The notes: generated by a model not told the origin, from the sequence alone. DNA of 64,000 nt from Bog-159 sp035499555 (GCA_035499555.1 DATJYO010000088.1:32908-96907); one strand, 5' to 3'; counted from the first letter of the stretch, positions 33,982 through 42,709 are shown. Numbers and translations: made by a program.

Positions 33982-35581
33982 GACCCTTTCGGTACTCTTC
34001 ATGTGCGTCGCTGCCACCGCCGATAGCGCCACCAACGCCGCGCTCTCCAAGTGGCAGCCGCTGCAGATGCCGTATCACTCGGCGGGCCTCAGCGTGCGCG
34101 AGCGCCAGATGGTGGAGAAGCTGGTGGAGGCATCCCGCTATCTGGAGAGCATCTTCTGGCGGCAGAGCGATCCGGAAGGCATCCAACTCTACAAGACCAC
34201 GGCCGACCCAGCGCTCAAACGTCTGCTCATGATCCACGGCTGCCCGTGGGACCTGCTGAATGAGAACCGCCCGTTTATTGGCGGCCAACCGATGCCGCCC
34301 GGGCACGCCCTTTACCCCAAAGACCTCACCCGCGGCGAGATCGAGCAATACGTAAAGCAGCATCCCGCGGATAAAGCCGCGATCTACGATCCGTACACGG
34401 TGGTGGAACGGCGCGGCGGCCGCCTCGTGGGCGTACCGTATCACGAGGCCTATAAAGAATTCGTCGAACCGATGAGCCATGCCCTGCGCGAGGCCGCGGA
34501 TCTGAGCGATGACCCGGCATTCGCGCGTTTCCTGCGCCTTCGCGCGGACGCATTGCGCACCGACGATTACTACGCCAGCGACATCGCCTGGCTGGAGCTG
34601 GAGAATCCGAAGTTCGACGTGATCTTCGCGCCTTACGAGACTTACCTGGACGACTTGCTCGGCGTGAAAACCTCCTATGGCGCGGCCGTGCTGATCCGTA
34701 ACGACGCCGAGAGCCATAAGCTGGCGGAGTTTCAGAAGTACGTGCCGGAGATCCAGGACGCCCTGCCGCTGCCGCCGGAAGATCGGCCCTCTAAGCGCGG
34801 CCACGCCACTCCCATGGAAGTGGTGGACGCGCCCTATCGCGCCGGCGATCTGCGCCACGGCTACCAGGCGGTCGCCGATAATCTGCCGAACGATCCCCGC
34901 GTGCACCAGGAGAAAGGCAGCAAGAAGATCTTCTTCAAGAACTTCATGGATGCGCGCGTCGAATATATTATCCTGCCCCTGGCGCGCCGGCTCATGGCAC
35001 CGGAACAGGCGGCCAAGGCATCCGCCGAGGGCTACCTGACCGGCACCCTCCTGCACGAGATCGCGCACGGGCTGGGGCCGTCATTCGCCCGGCAGGGCGG
35101 CCGGCAGGTGGACATTCGCGAAGCCATCGGAGGGGCGTATTCGGCGCTGGAGGAGGCCAAGGCCGATGCCGTCGGCATGTTCGGCGTGGCGTGGCTGGCG
35201 CATCGCGGCGCCTTGCCCGGCGGCCGCCTGGAAGAATATTACGTCTCGTACGTAGCCGATCTGTTCCGTACGCTTCGTTTCGGTACCGGCGAAGCGCATG
35301 CCCGCGCCGAGATGATGGAGTTCAACTTTCTCTACGAACAGAAGGCCATCGTATCCCGCGGCGGCCGCTACGCCATCGATACCGGGCGCATGCCAGAAGC
35401 TACAGCCGCGCTGGCCAAGGAGTTGCTGGAGATCGAGGCTGCCGGCGATCGCGCCCGTGCCGAACGCTGGTTCGCGCGCTACGACCAGATGCCGCCGGCG
35501 ATGGCCCAGGCTCTGGCGGCTATCGGCGACGTGCCTGTGGATATCGATCCCATCTTCTCCTTTGCCGATCCGGTACGCTAG
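33974..35581 (+). CDS. M49-like zinc metallopeptidase
   Basis: The 535-residue protein has a short signal-like N-terminus (MLRTLSVLFMCVAATADSAT) and a helical body. The zinc motif is HEIAHGLGP (His about 361 and 365, catalytic Glu 362), with a second-ligand helix EEAKADAVG (Glu about 394). This arrangement resembles the M49 dipeptidyl-peptidase III-like group, though DPP III itself has a one-residue longer HELLGH. Substrate is unknown. It begins inside leuA, and its TAG overlaps the TAG of the convergent Smr gene (CTAG, 35578-35581). Confidence 0.8.
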   Translation: MLRTLSVLFMCVAATADSATNAALSKWQPLQMPYHSAGLSVRERQMVEKLVEASRYLESIFWRQSDPEGIQLYKTTADPALKRLLMIHGCPWDLLNENRPFIGGQPMPPGHALYPKDLTRGEIEQYVKQHPADKAAIYDPYTVVERRGGRLVGVPYHEAYKEFVEPMSHALREAADLSDDPAFARFLRLRADALRTDDYYASDIAWLELENPKFDVIFAPYETYLDDLLGVKTSYGAAVLIRNDAESHKLAEFQKYVPEIQDALPLPPEDRPSKRGHATPMEVVDAPYRAGDLRHGYQAVADNLPNDPRVHQEKGSKKIFFKNFMDARVEYIILPLARRLMAPEQAAKASAEGYLTGTLLHEIAHGLGPSFARQGGRQVDIREAIGGAYSALEEAKADAVGMFGVAWLAHRGALPGGRLEEYYVSYVADLFRTLRFGTGEAHARAEMMEFNFLYEQKAIVSRGGRYAIDTGRMPEATAALAKELLEIEAAGDRARAERWFARYDQMPPAMAQALAAIGDVPVDIDPIFSFADPVR

Positions 35582-35877
35582 CGTTCGAGCATCTCAAGCG
35601 TAGCGATCGTAGCGCCCCAACCGCCCGCCTCGGCCGGCGCATCGCCGAACGAAAGCACGAAAGGGGTGCGCGCCAGGATCGCCCGCACCATCTCCCGCTG
35701 CACGCCGATTCCCCGGCCATGGACGATGCGAACCGCGCGGAATCCCATTTTGTGCGCCTCTTCCAGGTAAGCCTCCACCACCCCTTTCACGTCGCGCGGC
35801 GGGACGCTGTGCAGATCGAAGACATCCGTGATCGGAATGGCGATGGGCTCGTTCGCATCCTCCAGATCGTCCGCCAT
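35578..35877 (-). CDS. Smr-domain protein
   Basis: The 99-residue protein is a single Smr domain with the motifs FDLHSVPPRDV and RIVHGRGIGVQREMV. Smr domains nick DNA or RNA, or bind branched nucleic acids. Here the domain stands alone rather than at the end of MutS2. A TATAAG box (minus strand, 35886-35891) lies 8 bases before the ATG. It is divergent from the ceramidase-like gene, and its stop overlaps that of the metallopeptidase gene. Confidence 0.88.
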   Translation of the reverse strand: MADDLEDANEPIAIPITDVFDLHSVPPRDVKGVVEAYLEEAHKMGFRAVRIVHGRGIGVQREMVRAILARTPFVLSFGDAPAEAGGWGATIATLEMLER

Positions 35878-35911
35878 GCTATATCCTTATACCTCAGGAG
35901 CCGAGGTCCCC

Positions 35912-37267
35912 ATGCGAAACGCCGTCGCCATCCTCATCTTAGCCTTTTCGCCGCTACCGGCCTTTGCCGCGCCGCTGCGTGCCGGCGTGGCGAAAGTGGA
36001 TATCACGCCGCCGGCGGGCGAACCGATGTGGGGTTACGAGGGCCGGCGCCAACCAGCCACCGGGACCATCGATCCACTGTACGCGCGGGTGCTGGTTCTG
36101 GAATCGGCGCCCACCCGGTTGGCGCTGGTGACCCTCGATCTGGGCCGCAGCTTCGGCCCGACGTCCCTGGCCCGCCTGCGGGAGACCGCCCGGCGTACCA
36201 GCCGTATCGACTGCCTGCTGGCGGCCGCATCGCACACCCACAGCGGGCCGGTGATTAAGGATGAGTATCGCGCCGCGCCGCCGGCTTGGGAACAGGCCGC
36301 ACTGGACAAGATCGGACAGGCGATTGCCGAAGCTGTCAAGTCTCTGGCGCCGGTGCGGCTGGGCGTGGGCACCGGTTCGGTCTACATCGGACACAACCGC
36401 CTGCGCGTGAATGCGGATGGCTCGGTGAGCTGGTTCGAACGCAATCTCACGCGCGTGCCCACCTCTCCCGTGGATCCGACGGTGACCGTGCTGCGCATCG
36501 ACCGCGCCGACGGCACGCCGCTCGCCGTGCTTACCAACTATGCCTGCCACCCGGTGGTATTCGGCGCGGACAATTTGCGCTATTCGGCCGATTATCCCGG
36601 CGTGATGAATCGTACCGTGGAGCAGGAACTGGGCGATGGCGTGCAGAGTTTCTTTCTGCAGGGCGCGCCCGGCGACATCAACCCCTACTACGCTGTGACT
36701 CCGATCGAACAGGATGCCATCCACTGGCGCGACTGGACCGGCGAACGCCTGGGCCGCGAAGCGGCGCGGGTCGCCAGACAGATCCACACGCACGGCGACG
36801 ATTCGCCGGGCATCGACTTTCGCGAATCCACCCTGACGGTCCGGCTGCGTTGGGACCTGAACAAGTTCCGCGCGGCGCTGGAGAAGTTCCTGGGTCCCGG
36901 CGGGCTGGAAGTCTACGGCGCGCGCATCGTTCCCGAGATCCAGTTGCCGGTGACGACCGTCCTGATCGATCGGCAGATTGCCCTGATGACGATGCCCGGC
37001 GAGCCTTTCGTAGACTTCCAGATGAACTGGCGCGACCGCTGTCCCGTGCCGCATGCGCTGCTGCTGGGCTACACCAACGGATACAACGGCTACTTTCCAA
37101 CGATTCTGGCGGCATCGCGCGGCGGGTACGGAGCGGCCAGCGCCAGCACTTGGGTGGAGCCCGGCAGCGGCGAGCGCATGGTGGATAATGCCGTGGCGCG
37201 GGTCTACGAGATGCTGGGGCGCCTGAGCGATCTGCCCGACGATCTGAAGAAAGACGTATACAAGTGA
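35912..37267 (+). CDS. Exported neutral ceramidase-like hydrolase
   Basis: The 451-residue product has a signal peptide (MRNAVAILILAFSPLPAFAAP). The rest resembles the N-terminal catalytic domain of neutral/alkaline non-lysosomal ceramidase. It has KVDITPPAGEPMWGYEGR, ASHTHSGPVI with metal histidines, NYACHPVVFG and SADYPGVMNR, and EPFVDFQM near the end. Many bacterial relatives have unknown amide substrates, so ceramide is not established. The ATG at 35912 follows an AGGAG site. It is divergent from the Smr gene with 34 bases between. Confidence 0.88.
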   Translation: MRNAVAILILAFSPLPAFAAPLRAGVAKVDITPPAGEPMWGYEGRRQPATGTIDPLYARVLVLESAPTRLALVTLDLGRSFGPTSLARLRETARRTSRIDCLLAAASHTHSGPVIKDEYRAAPPAWEQAALDKIGQAIAEAVKSLAPVRLGVGTGSVYIGHNRLRVNADGSVSWFERNLTRVPTSPVDPTVTVLRIDRADGTPLAVLTNYACHPVVFGADNLRYSADYPGVMNRTVEQELGDGVQSFFLQGAPGDINPYYAVTPIEQDAIHWRDWTGERLGREAARVARQIHTHGDDSPGIDFRESTLTVRLRWDLNKFRAALEKFLGPGGLEVYGARIVPEIQLPVTTVLIDRQIALMTMPGEPFVDFQMNWRDRCPVPHALLLGYTNGYNGYFPTILAASRGGYGAASASTWVEPGSGERMVDNAVARVYEMLGRLSDLPDDLKKDVYK

Positions 37268-37319
37268 ACCTGCGCTGTCCGTTGCGGCGCCGCCCGCGGG
37301 CGCGCTAGGATCACAAAAG

Positions 37320-38045
37320 ATGCGCAAGGCGCTGCTGGTCACCTTTGCGGCCACGGTTCTGCTGTCTGGTTGTCATCATCGGCGGAAGGTCGTAAGCATT
37401 CCACCGCCGCCTCCACCGAAACCGGCGGAGGTCCCGGCGCCTCCTCCCGCGCCCACCCCTACTGCTCCCCCCGCGCCGACCATTACGCCTGAATCCGGCG
37501 AAACCGGTATCGCCAGTTGGTACGGCCACCCGTTTCACGGGCGCGCCACCACCTCTGGCGAGATCTACGACATGGAACAGATGACCGCCGCGCATCGTAC
37601 GCTGCCCTTCGGCACCGTCGTGCGAGTCCACGACCTGGACAATCAGAAGACCGTGGACGTGCGCATCAACGACCGCGGCCCATTCGTGGACGGCCGGATC
37701 ATCGACCTGTCGCATGCCGCTGCGCGCGCCATCCAGATGATCGGTCCGGGGACGGCCCTGGTGCGGCTGGAGATCCTGAGCCAACCCGTCCCGGCCGGGC
37801 CGGAGCTCTTCGGCGTGCAGGTGGGGGCTTTCCGCGATCGCGAAAATGCCGAACGCTTGCGGCAGATCATGCGCACCAAATACGGCACAGCCAAGCTCGT
37901 GCAGCGGGCCGACACGCCCGGACTGTGGCACGTGGTGGTCGGACGGGAGCCGACCCAGGACGGCGCGGTGGCCCTGTCGGCGCGTATCTGCCACGAGAAT
38001 AGTTCTATCTCCGCGGCACTTGTTGTTCGTATAGACAACATCTGA
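37320..38045 (+). CDS. rlpA: RlpA family lipoprotein with SPOR domain
   Basis: The 241-residue lipoprotein has a lipobox LLSGC (Cys about 18) and a Pro-rich linker (about 28-60). The double-psi beta-barrel domain begins GIASWYGHPFHGRATTSGEIYD and contains RINDRGPFVDGRIIDLSHAA. A C-terminal SPOR-like region begins FGVQVGAFRDRENAERL. RlpA proteins are septal lytic transglycosylases or peptidoglycan-binding division proteins. The DPBB catalytic residues are consistent with activity. A sigma-54 activator gene starts just after it. Confidence 0.92.
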   Translation: MRKALLVTFAATVLLSGCHHRRKVVSIPPPPPPKPAEVPAPPPAPTPTAPPAPTITPESGETGIASWYGHPFHGRATTSGEIYDMEQMTAAHRTLPFGTVVRVHDLDNQKTVDVRINDRGPFVDGRIIDLSHAAARAIQMIGPGTALVRLEILSQPVPAGPELFGVQVGAFRDRENAERLRQIMRTKYGTAKLVQRADTPGLWHVVVGREPTQDGAVALSARICHENSSISAALVVRIDNI

Positions 38046-38046
38046 T

Positions 38047-39057
38047 TTGGCTGACCATCCTTGGGCGGCGGTCTGCCTGGCGCACGGTATGAACGGTCTG
38101 GTGGGACAGTCGCTGCGGATGTGTGAGATCCGCAGGCTGATCGAGAAGCTGGGACAAAAGCGCGCGCCGGTCCTGTTGCTGGGCGAAAGCGGTACGGGCA
38201 AGGAGGTAGCCGCGCGGGCCATACACTCCGGCAGTCCGTGTGGCGAGTTTGTCCCCATCGATTGCGGCGCACTGGTCGGACCCTTGATGGAGAGCGAGCT
38301 GTTCGGCCACACCCGGGGGGCCTTCACCGGCGCTTCGGAGAGCAAGAAAGGCCTGATCGAGGTGGCCGACGGCGGTACCGCCTTCTTCGACGAAATCGGC
38401 GATCTGCCGCTCGAGATGCAGGTGAAACTGCTGCGTCTGCTGCAGGAACGCGAGTTCCGCGCGGTGGGCTCCGTGCGGCAGCACAAGGTGGACATACGCG
38501 TGATCGCGGCCACTCACCATGACCTGGCGCGCGATGTACAACGCGGCGCCTTTCGCCAGGATCTTTACTACCGGCTCAACATCGTCACCCTGCGCCTGCC
38601 GCCGCTGCGCGAGCGCAAGGAAGACATTCCGGCGCTGATCGACCATTTCCTCGAACGTCTCGGGGCCCAGCATCGGCTGACGCCGGAAACGCTGGACGCC
38701 ATGCTGCAATATGAATGGCCGGGCAATGTGCGCGAATTGCAGAATGCGATCGAGCGCATGGTAGCTCTCAATTCGGGCCCCTGGCTGCACATCGCCGACC
38801 TGCCTTCGGCGCTCCAGAACCAGCGTGCGGCGGACCAGGGCCTGGCATCCGCGGTGGCGGCAGGTTCCGAGACCGCGCTGCCCTGGGTCCACGCGCGGCC
38901 GGCTGCGCCGGGCCTGTTTCTGCCTGCCGTGGAGAAAGAGACCATCCGGAAGGCCCTGGAAACCACCCGGGGTGACCGGGCCAAAGCCGCTCAATTGCTG
39001 GGCATCGGGCGCACCACCCTCTATCGCAAGCTTAAGGAATATAAAATCGAGAGTTGA
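38047..39057 (+). CDS. Sigma-54-dependent transcriptional activator without receiver domain
   Basis: The 336-residue protein is an AAA+ sigma-54 activator with Walker A LLGESGTGKEVAAR, the canonical GAFTGA loop, Walker B FFDEIGD and YEWPGNVRELQNAIER. A Fis-type C-terminal HTH contains DRAKAAQLLGIGRTTLYR. There is no receiver or sensory domain, as in PspF, so it would be controlled by partner proteins. The start is uncertain. TTG at 38047 follows the RlpA stop, and ATG at 38089 is the first methionine and leaves the AAA+ domain intact. It overlaps the next glycosyltransferase gene (TTGA, 39054-39057). Confidence 0.9.
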   Translation: MADHPWAAVCLAHGMNGLVGQSLRMCEIRRLIEKLGQKRAPVLLLGESGTGKEVAARAIHSGSPCGEFVPIDCGALVGPLMESELFGHTRGAFTGASESKKGLIEVADGGTAFFDEIGDLPLEMQVKLLRLLQEREFRAVGSVRQHKVDIRVIAATHHDLARDVQRGAFRQDLYYRLNIVTLRLPPLRERKEDIPALIDHFLERLGAQHRLTPETLDAMLQYEWPGNVRELQNAIERMVALNSGPWLHIADLPSALQNQRAADQGLASAVAAGSETALPWVHARPAAPGLFLPAVEKETIRKALETTRGDRAKAAQLLGIGRTTLYRKLKEYKIES

Positions 39058-40082
39058 ACATCGCGCTGGATGCCACCTATAGCGTGGGCTCGGACCTCTC
39101 GGGGGTGGGCGTGTATTCGCGCGAGATATTGAACGGTCTGGCGAACGCCCATCCGGCGGACCGTTTCACGTTCTGCTATCGCGCGCATCGCTTTCTGCGC
39201 TCCTTTCACGAAACGCTGCCCGGCAATGCGCGGCGTTACCTGTCGGGCGATCGCCGGGCGCCCGCGGGAGCGGACCTGTTTCACGGATTGAACCAGCGTC
39301 TGCCCCGCGCACGGCTCCACCACGCCGTCACCACCTTCCACGATCTGTTTGTGCTGACCGGCGACTACTCCACGCCGGAGTTCCGCCAGCGGTTCGCCGA
39401 GCAGGCCCGCGACGCCGCCGCGCGCAGCGAGCGCATCATCGCGGTGTCCCAGTTCACCGCCCGCCAGGCGATCCAACTGCTCGGCGTGGAGCAGGCTCGC
39501 GTGCGCGTAGTGCATCACGGCGTGCGCCCGTTCCCCCGGCCCGCCATCCCGCGCGAAAACGTCATCCTGCACGTCGGTGCGATTCAACGGCGGAAGAACA
39601 TCGCGCGGCTGGTGGAAGCCTTCGAACAGGTGGATCCGGAATGGCAGCTCGTGCTGGCTGGGTCTCAAGGCTACGGCGCGGCGGACATTCTGGCCCGGAT
39701 CGCGGCCTCGCCCAGCCGGGATCGCATCCGCGTGCTCGGATATGTGCCGGATGCCGGGCTGGCGGAGTGGTACGCGCGGGCGTCCATTTTCGCATTCCCG
39801 TCGCTCGATGAGGGATTTGGGATGCCGGTGCTGGAGGCCATGGCGGCCGGCCTGCCGGTCGTGACGTCGAACTGCGCCGCCATACCGGAAGCCGCGGGCG
39901 ATGCGGCCTGGCTGGTTGATCCGGAAGACACCGGAGCGCTGGCCGGCGCGCTCCAGTCGCTGACTCGCGATTCCGCGCAGCGCGCGGACCTGGGACGCCG
40001 CGGCGCCGTGCGCGCGGCGCAATTCACCTGGGAGGATGCCGTCGCCAAAACCTGGGCCGTCTACCACGAGTTGACAGACTAA
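39054..40082 (+). CDS. GT4 family glycosyltransferase
   Basis: The 342-residue protein begins LDATYSVGSDLSGVGVYSRE. It has VTTFHDLFVLTGDYST, GAIQRRKNIARLVEAFE and the donor motif PSLDEGFGMPVLEAMAAGLP with its two glutamates. It is a GT-B retaining transferase, probably acting on surface polysaccharide or lipid-linked oligosaccharide. The start codon is TTG, overlapping the upstream stop. Its last bases hold the -35 box of the following ABC transporter promoter. Confidence 0.9.
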   Translation: MNIALDATYSVGSDLSGVGVYSREILNGLANAHPADRFTFCYRAHRFLRSFHETLPGNARRYLSGDRRAPAGADLFHGLNQRLPRARLHHAVTTFHDLFVLTGDYSTPEFRQRFAEQARDAAARSERIIAVSQFTARQAIQLLGVEQARVRVVHHGVRPFPRPAIPRENVILHVGAIQRRKNIARLVEAFEQVDPEWQLVLAGSQGYGAADILARIAASPSRDRIRVLGYVPDAGLAEWYARASIFAFPSLDEGFGMPVLEAMAAGLPVVTSNCAAIPEAAGDAAWLVDPEDTGALAGALQSLTRDSAQRADLGRRGAVRAAQFTWEDAVAKTWAVYHELTD

Positions 40083-40099
40083 ACTAAACCGTTTAGTAT
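40071..40099 (+). promoter_or_regulatory. Promoter of the ABC exporter-TetR operon
   Basis: TTGACA (40071-40076) and TAGTAT (40094-40099) are separated by exactly 17 bases. The -35 lies within the end of the glycosyltransferase gene. The transcription start would fall at about 40105-40107, next to the ATG at 40108, so the transcript would be essentially leaderless. Confidence 0.8.
40083..40097. promoter_or_regulatory. Palindromic TetR operator candidate
   Basis: ACTAAAC-C-GTTTAGT is a perfect 7-base inverted repeat around one central base, in the spacer and overlapping the -10 of the exporter promoter. A TetR-family repressor is encoded two genes downstream in the same operon. Such overlap is the usual arrangement for autoregulated TetR efflux operons. 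Confidence 0.75.
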
Positions 40100-40107
40100 T
40101 GATATCG

Positions 40108-40899
40108 ATGATCCAGGTAGACAATCTGGTGAAGAAGTTCGGCGCGATGACCGCCGTCGATCATATTTCCTTCGCCGTTGCGCAAGGGGAGATCTTCGCG
40201 TTCCTCGGCCCCAACGGCGCCGGCAAGACTACGACGATCAAGATGCTGACCACGCTGCTTCCGCCGGACGGCGGCAAGCTGCAGGTGGATGGTCTGGACC
40301 CGCGGACCCAGGCGCACGAGGTTCGCAAACGCTTTGGCATCGTCTTTCAGGATCCCAGCCTGGACGGCGAACTTTCGGCCGCGGAAAACATGGAAATGCA
40401 CGGTATCTTCTTCCATGTCCCCCGCAAGCTCCGCGTATCGCGCACCGAAGAACTGCTGCGCCTCTTCGATCTCTGGGAGAAGCGGACGCAGCCGGTGAAA
40501 TTCTTCTCGGGCGGCATGAAGCGGCGTCTGGAGATCGCCCGCGCGCTGCTGCACACGCCCAAGATCCTGTTCCTGGACGAACCCACGCTGGGCCTCGATC
40601 CGCAGACACGCAACCAGATGTGGACCCAGGTGAAGAACCTGAACCAGGCCGAGCGGGTGACCGTCTTTCTGACGACCCACTACATGGACGAGGCCGACCG
40701 CATGGCGCAGCGCCTGGCGATCATCGACCATGGCCGGATCGTGGCTCAGGGTACGCCGGAGGAACTGAAGAAGCAAACCGGCACCCCGTCGCTCGAAGAA
40801 GCTTTTCTGGCCTTGACCGGATCGCAGATCCGCGACGAAATGGCCGGCAACGCGGACCAGATGCGGCAAGTGGCCAAAATGTGGAGTGCACGCCGATGA
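40108..40899 (+). CDS. ABC exporter ATP-binding protein (DrrA type)
   Basis: The 263-residue ATPase has Walker A GPNGAGKTTTIKML, Q-loop FGIVFQDPSLDG, signature FSGGMKRRLEIA, Walker B ILFLDEPTLGLD and the switch histidine in TTHYMDEAD. The C-terminus (SLEEAFLALTG) is typical of the ABC-2 type drug/daunorubicin resistance group. A TTG three codons upstream is not preferred. Its last bases overlap the permease ATG (ATGA). The substrate is unknown. Confidence 0.95.
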   Translation: MIQVDNLVKKFGAMTAVDHISFAVAQGEIFAFLGPNGAGKTTTIKMLTTLLPPDGGKLQVDGLDPRTQAHEVRKRFGIVFQDPSLDGELSAAENMEMHGIFFHVPRKLRVSRTEELLRLFDLWEKRTQPVKFFSGGMKRRLEIARALLHTPKILFLDEPTLGLDPQTRNQMWTQVKNLNQAERVTVFLTTHYMDEADRMAQRLAIIDHGRIVAQGTPEELKKQTGTPSLEEAFLALTGSQIRDEMAGNADQMRQVAKMWSARR

Positions 40900-41642
40900 G
40901 CGCTGTTTATATTATGTGGTTACGCGAACTGCGGCGCTATGTGCGGTCGCGCGCGCAGATCGTGGCCTCGCTGGGGCAGCCCTTGCTGTACCTGGTGGCT
41001 CTGGGATTCGGACTGGGTCCGGTCTTTCAGAAGGCCGGACAGGGGAGCTATCTGCAGTTCGTGGCGCCTGGCGTGATCGCCATGACGGTCCTGTTCAGCT
41101 CCATTTTTTCCGGGATCGGCCTGCTCTGGGACCGGCAGTTCGGGTTCCTGAAAGAGACGCTGGTGGCGCCGGTGCCGCGCATCCAGATCATGCTGGGCCG
41201 CACGCTGGGGAGCGCCACCGTCGCGGTGATTCAAGGCCTGCTGGTGGTGGTGGTGTGCTTCGTGGCCGGCTTCCGCATCGTAGATCTGTCGCGCGCGCCT
41301 TTGGCCCTTTTGTTCATGGGCCTGATCGCCTGCCTGTTCTCGGCGCTGGGTACGGCGATCGGCTCGCTGCTCGAAAACATGCAGGGCTTCCAGCTCGTCA
41401 TGAATTTCCTGGTGATGCCCATCTTCTTTCTGTCGGGCGCGCTTTATCCGCTCAAGAACCTGCCCACGCTCTTCGCCGCCGTGACCCGCATCGACCCGCT
41501 GTCTTACGGGGTGGACGGCCTGCGTACGATCCTGATCGGCGTGTCCCAATTCGGCGCCATAACCGACGCGGCGGTTCTGGCGGCCCTTACCGCCGTGTTG
41601 CTGGTGGTCGGCAGTTACTGCTTCTCGCGCATTCAGGTTTGA
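40896..41642 (+). CDS. ABC-2 type transporter permease
   Basis: The 248-residue protein has six predicted membrane helices and the ABC-2 pattern. WLRELRRYVRSRAQIVASLG leads into the first helix. FLKETLVAPVPRIQIMLGR is the coupling segment. NFLVMPIFFLSGALYPL is the conserved late helix. It pairs with the preceding ATPase and would form a homodimer exporter of a drug or lipid-like compound. The ATG at 40896 overlaps the upstream stop. Confidence 0.93.
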   Translation: MSAVYIMWLRELRRYVRSRAQIVASLGQPLLYLVALGFGLGPVFQKAGQGSYLQFVAPGVIAMTVLFSSIFSGIGLLWDRQFGFLKETLVAPVPRIQIMLGRTLGSATVAVIQGLLVVVVCFVAGFRIVDLSRAPLALLFMGLIACLFSALGTAIGSLLENMQGFQLVMNFLVMPIFFLSGALYPLKNLPTLFAAVTRIDPLSYGVDGLRTILIGVSQFGAITDAAVLAALTAVLLVVGSYCFSRIQV

Positions 41643-41645
41643 TCC

Positions 41646-42251
41646 ATGCCTCGCACTCGAAGCGCCAGCGCGCATCGCAAAGTCCTGGACGCGGCACTGG
41701 AACTGATTGGCGATCACGGCGTAGACGCCACCAGTATGGATGCCATCGCCGGCCGGTCCGGCGTGAGCAAGGCCACCATATACAAACACTGGGCCGACAA
41801 GGATGCCCTGCTATTGGAGTTGATGGGCGTCCTGGTCGGCTTGGGCGAGCGGCCGAATTTCGACACGGGCCATACGCGCGCGGACATGCTGGCGGTGTTG
41901 AACTACCGTCCACCCCAGGACACCGTCCAAAAGGAACGAACGATGCCGCACTTTATCGCATACTCGGCCCGGAATCCGGCGTTCGGCGGCGCCTGGCGCC
42001 GGATGGTCACGGAACCGCCCCGGCACGACCTGCTCCGTCTCCTCAAACTCGGGATCTCCAAAGGCGAACTGAAGTCGGGATTAGACCTGGACGTCTCGCT
42101 CGCGATGCTTCTGGGTCCGATGATCTACTGGCACATTTTTCTACAGCCGGTCGTGCCGGATATGAAGAAACTCGCCGGTAGTGTGGTGGATGCTTTCTGG
42201 AAGGCGTTCGCCCTTGAGGCTAATGAGAATCCTCGTCCACGGCGATCTTGA
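41646..42251 (+). CDS. TetR family transcriptional regulator
   Basis: The 201-residue protein has a TetR HTH at about 10-55 (ALELIGDHGVDATSMDAI, AGRSGVSKATIYKHW), and a helical ligand-binding domain. It lies 3 bases after the permease and is likely the repressor of its own operon through the palindrome at 40083-40097. The C-terminal end overlaps the convergent small gene by 32 bases. Confidence 0.9.
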   Translation: MPRTRSASAHRKVLDAALELIGDHGVDATSMDAIAGRSGVSKATIYKHWADKDALLLELMGVLVGLGERPNFDTGHTRADMLAVLNYRPPQDTVQKERTMPHFIAYSARNPAFGGAWRRMVTEPPRHDLLRLLKLGISKGELKSGLDLDVSLAMLLGPMIYWHIFLQPVVPDMKKLAGSVVDAFWKAFALEANENPRPRRS

Positions 42252-42528
42252 GCGCTTTCAGGAACCGGTGATCCTGGCTGGTGAACTTCACCTTTCCGGC
42301 ACTCTCGAAACCGTGTTTGCGCTCCGGCTCAGCAGCCGTGTCGTCCTCGGACGTCTCGTCGTTCTCATCGCGTTTATTAAAGCCGATCGTCGCTTCCAGG
42401 ACCAGGAAGACATCGTACCCGGCCCGCTTGATCTCGCCAATGGCCTCGGCAATACGGTCAGACTCGGAGAGCGAGTCGTTGATCGCGTTCCCCAGTTCCT
42501 GCATCAGGTTTTTCAATGGCTCGTCCAC
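42220..42528 (-). CDS. Small conserved-looking hypothetical protein
   Basis: I do not recognise this 102-residue protein. It has a helical N-terminal part (LKNLMQELGNAINDSLSESD), an apparent beta-strand GYDVFLVLEATIGF, an acidic middle (KRDENDETSEDDTAAEPERK) and a C-terminal TSQDHRFLKALKIAVDED. It is cytoplasmic by composition. The GTG start is preceded by a strong GGGAGG site 5 bases upstream, which supports that it is translated. Its 3' end overlaps tetR tail to tail by 32 bases, so one may lower the other's expression. Confidence 0.65.
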   Translation of the reverse strand: MDEPLKNLMQELGNAINDSLSESDRIAEAIGEIKRAGYDVFLVLEATIGFNKRDENDETSEDDTAAEPERKHGFESAGKVKFTSQDHRFLKALKIAVDEDSH

Positions 42529-42550
42529 AACGACCTCCCGCTACCTATAT

Positions 42551-42568
42551 GTGGGATGCGATACCCAC
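42551..42568. repeat. Inverted repeat upstream of the small hypothetical gene
   Basis: GTGGG-ATGCGATA-CCCAC (arms of 5) lies 22 bases before the GTG of the minus-strand small gene. It could be an operator or a short hairpin in the leader. Weak evidence. Confidence 0.3.
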
Positions 42569-42613
42569 CTCTCTCGTTGCAACTCAAGATCCGAACCGCC
42601 TACCGTTTAGATT

Positions 42614-42658
42614 GTAGTGGAGCAGCGTGACCTTAACAAGTTCTCCTACTACTTTTTT
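42614..42658 (+). terminator. Rho-independent terminator-like hairpin
   Basis: GTAGTGGAG (42614-42622) pairs with CTCC-T-ACTAC (42643-42652, one bulged base), followed immediately by six Ts. It would end plus-strand transcription, either of the ABC-TetR operon or of a read-through antisense to the small gene. The 20-base loop lowers confidence. Confidence 0.5.
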
Positions 42659-42693
42659 AACATCGGCGGCCCGAAGGGATCCGAATAGACCAC

Positions 42694-42709
42694 GTTATCC
42701 TCTGATAAC
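42694..42709. repeat. Perfect inverted repeat before small membrane gene
   Basis: GTTATC-CTCT-GATAAC is a perfect 6-base inverted repeat with a 4-base loop, 10 bases before the possible GTG start at 42720. It may be an operator. It also overlaps hexamers that could serve as a -10 box. Confidence 0.4.

Noticed and set aside
40886..42181. A 431-codon plus-strand frame across the ABC permease and TetR
   Set aside because: It is an out-of-frame shadow. The permease and TetR frames have clear domains.
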